Notes under the pieces: generated by a model
What the model was told of the DNA's origin: nothing
Database searches by the model: none
What the model saw: only the letters and a program-made list of their open reading frames with translations
Made by a program: the position numbers and the translations under genes
Source: Candidatus Heimdallarchaeota archaeon AB_125
Lineage (GTDB): Archaea; Asgardarchaeota; Heimdallarchaeia; Heimdallarchaeales; Heimdallarchaeaceae
Assembly (NCBI GenBank): GCA_001940755.1
Contig: MEHH01000204.1
Location: forward strand, 1 to 5,460
Direction of reading: 5' to 3'
DNA: 5,460 bases
Shown here: piece after piece, positions 4,771-5,460 of the stretch
Layout of the letters: every line of letters starts with the position of its first letter
Numbering within the stretch: the stretch's first letter is position 1

Positions 4771-5445
4771 TTATTTAAGTTTGATTTGTTCTCGGATTTC
4801 AATTCTGCCTGTTGACAAGTATGGTCTTACAGCTACAATTTGAATTCCATCCACTCTCATAGAACCAATTTTTACATCTCTGTATTTTTTATTAATCTCT
4901 CTAATTATATTTCTAGCTTCAGTTGTTTCAATTCTGGCAAGGGAAATATGGGGAATATAGAAAGGGAAGTATTTTTCCAAATGTGGATATTCTTCAAAAA
5001 TCTTATTGAAGATAGATTCAAGATACTGTTTTGTATCGAACACTTGTGCAAAGATAATTCTTTCAAAACAATTAATCCCTCTAATCTCTAAATCAAAAGG
5101 TGAGAAATTACCTGCAATTTTAGTCATTTTCTCAATAATATCTTGAATTTCTACTTGATCCTCCCAACCAAATTCTTTGAGAGTTATGTGGAAATAAATG
5201 GGATGAAACTATGTGTGTCTGGAATCAATTCTGTCAAATGCTGCTTGAATTTGTTGGAGGTTTTTCCAAAGCGAGTGTGATACATTAACAATAGAAGCAA
5301 TAAACGGGGGGTTGTTTCTATCATAGAGTTTTCGTCCGGAATAAATTACACCATCATCGAAAAGAGGAACTCTATCTTCCAACATTATTTTACTATAATG
5401 CTCCCAATTCTTTTCAAAAAGCTCTTCTTGAGATTTAATATCCAT
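4771..5445 (-). pseudogene. 2'-5' RNA ligase-like 2H phosphoesterase, split by one in-frame TAG
   Basis: A 224-codon gene of the 2H phosphoesterase superfamily (LigT/2'-5' RNA ligase-like), whose members act on 2',3'-cyclic or 2'-5' phosphodiesters of RNA using two H-x-S/T motifs. Reading the stop as X79, seen are SHSLWKNLQQIQAAFDRID (56-74), the first motif HITL (H86, T88) in FHITLKEFGW, FERIIFAQVF (127-136), and the second motif PHISLA (H166, S168) in FYIPHISLARI. The frame is interrupted once, by TAG at 5209-5211, giving pieces 5209-5445 (78 aa) and 4771-5127 (118 aa from an internal ATG). Both are in the same frame, and the 27 codons between the TAG and that ATG are open and hold the first catalytic motif. 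Neither piece alone has both motifs. The start ATG at 5445 has GAGG 5 nt upstream. Total length suits the family. Nonsense mutation, sequencing error or UAG read-through are all possible. Confidence 0.85.
5209..5211 (-). other. In-frame TAG inside the 2H phosphoesterase gene
   Basis: On the minus strand the codons run AGA CAC ACA TAG TTT CAT CCC. The reading frame is conserved on both sides. From memory of the family, the residue here aligns with an aromatic (Tyr) in an R-Q-x-Y-Y-P-P-like stretch before H-x-T, so a single change from TAT or TAC would create the stop. This favours nonsense mutation, but pyrrolysine or suppressor insertion is not excluded. Confidence 0.85.
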
Positions 5446-5460
5446 GTTCCTCGTATAGAC

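Noticed and set aside
4840..5091. Plus-strand open frame opposite the 2H phosphoesterase
   Set aside because: Antisense shadow of a gene with recognisable catalytic motifs.

Overview
The window reads as part of an A+T-rich archaeal chromosome; the phylum cannot be fixed from it. Three observations support Archaea. Several genes have a TATA-like box centred about 26 bp upstream of the likely start codon, the geometry of archaeal leaderless transcripts. The tRNA-Thr carries a U73 discriminator, an archaeal trait. The TnpB belongs to the IS1341/IS891-like branch common in archaea. Both tRNA genes encode their own CCA end and neither has an intron.

Layout: (1) 7-996 (+), an extended short-chain dehydrogenase/epimerase, converges with a GT2 polyprenyl-phosphate-type glycosyltransferase at about 1004-1741 (-), with 7 bp between the stop codons. 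(2) tRNA-Ala(UGC) lies on the minus strand at 1787-1862, just upstream of the glycosyltransferase. (3) A TnpB-only IS200/IS605-superfamily element has its own TATA box at 2026-2033, tnpB at 2056-3261, and a strongly folded 3' end that is a good omega-RNA candidate. (4) A gene-free stretch of about 330 bp (3262-3596) is rich in inverted repeats. (5) A small orphan acidic protein (about 3628-3945) and a GrpB-family protein (4053-4592) follow, each with its own promoter. (6) tRNA-Thr(UGU) lies on the minus strand at 4635-4709. (7) A 2'-5' RNA ligase-like 2H phosphoesterase gene lies on the minus strand at 4771-5445.

The most notable observation is in the last gene. Its reading frame is interrupted by a single in-frame TAG at 5209-5211. 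Seven codons past the TAG comes the first catalytic H-x-T motif, with no ordinary start codon in between, so both halves were clearly one gene. It is either a fresh nonsense mutation (or sequencing error) or a UAG that is read through, for example as pyrrolysine; the window cannot decide. Second in interest is the TnpB system: a RuvC nuclease lacking the canonical RuvC-II glutamate but with a candidate alternative one, overlapping a two-hairpin RNA scaffold.

Apart from the transposon module, the genes look like unrelated housekeeping neighbours, mostly transcribed singly. No CRISPR array, rRNA or multi-gene defence operon was seen.
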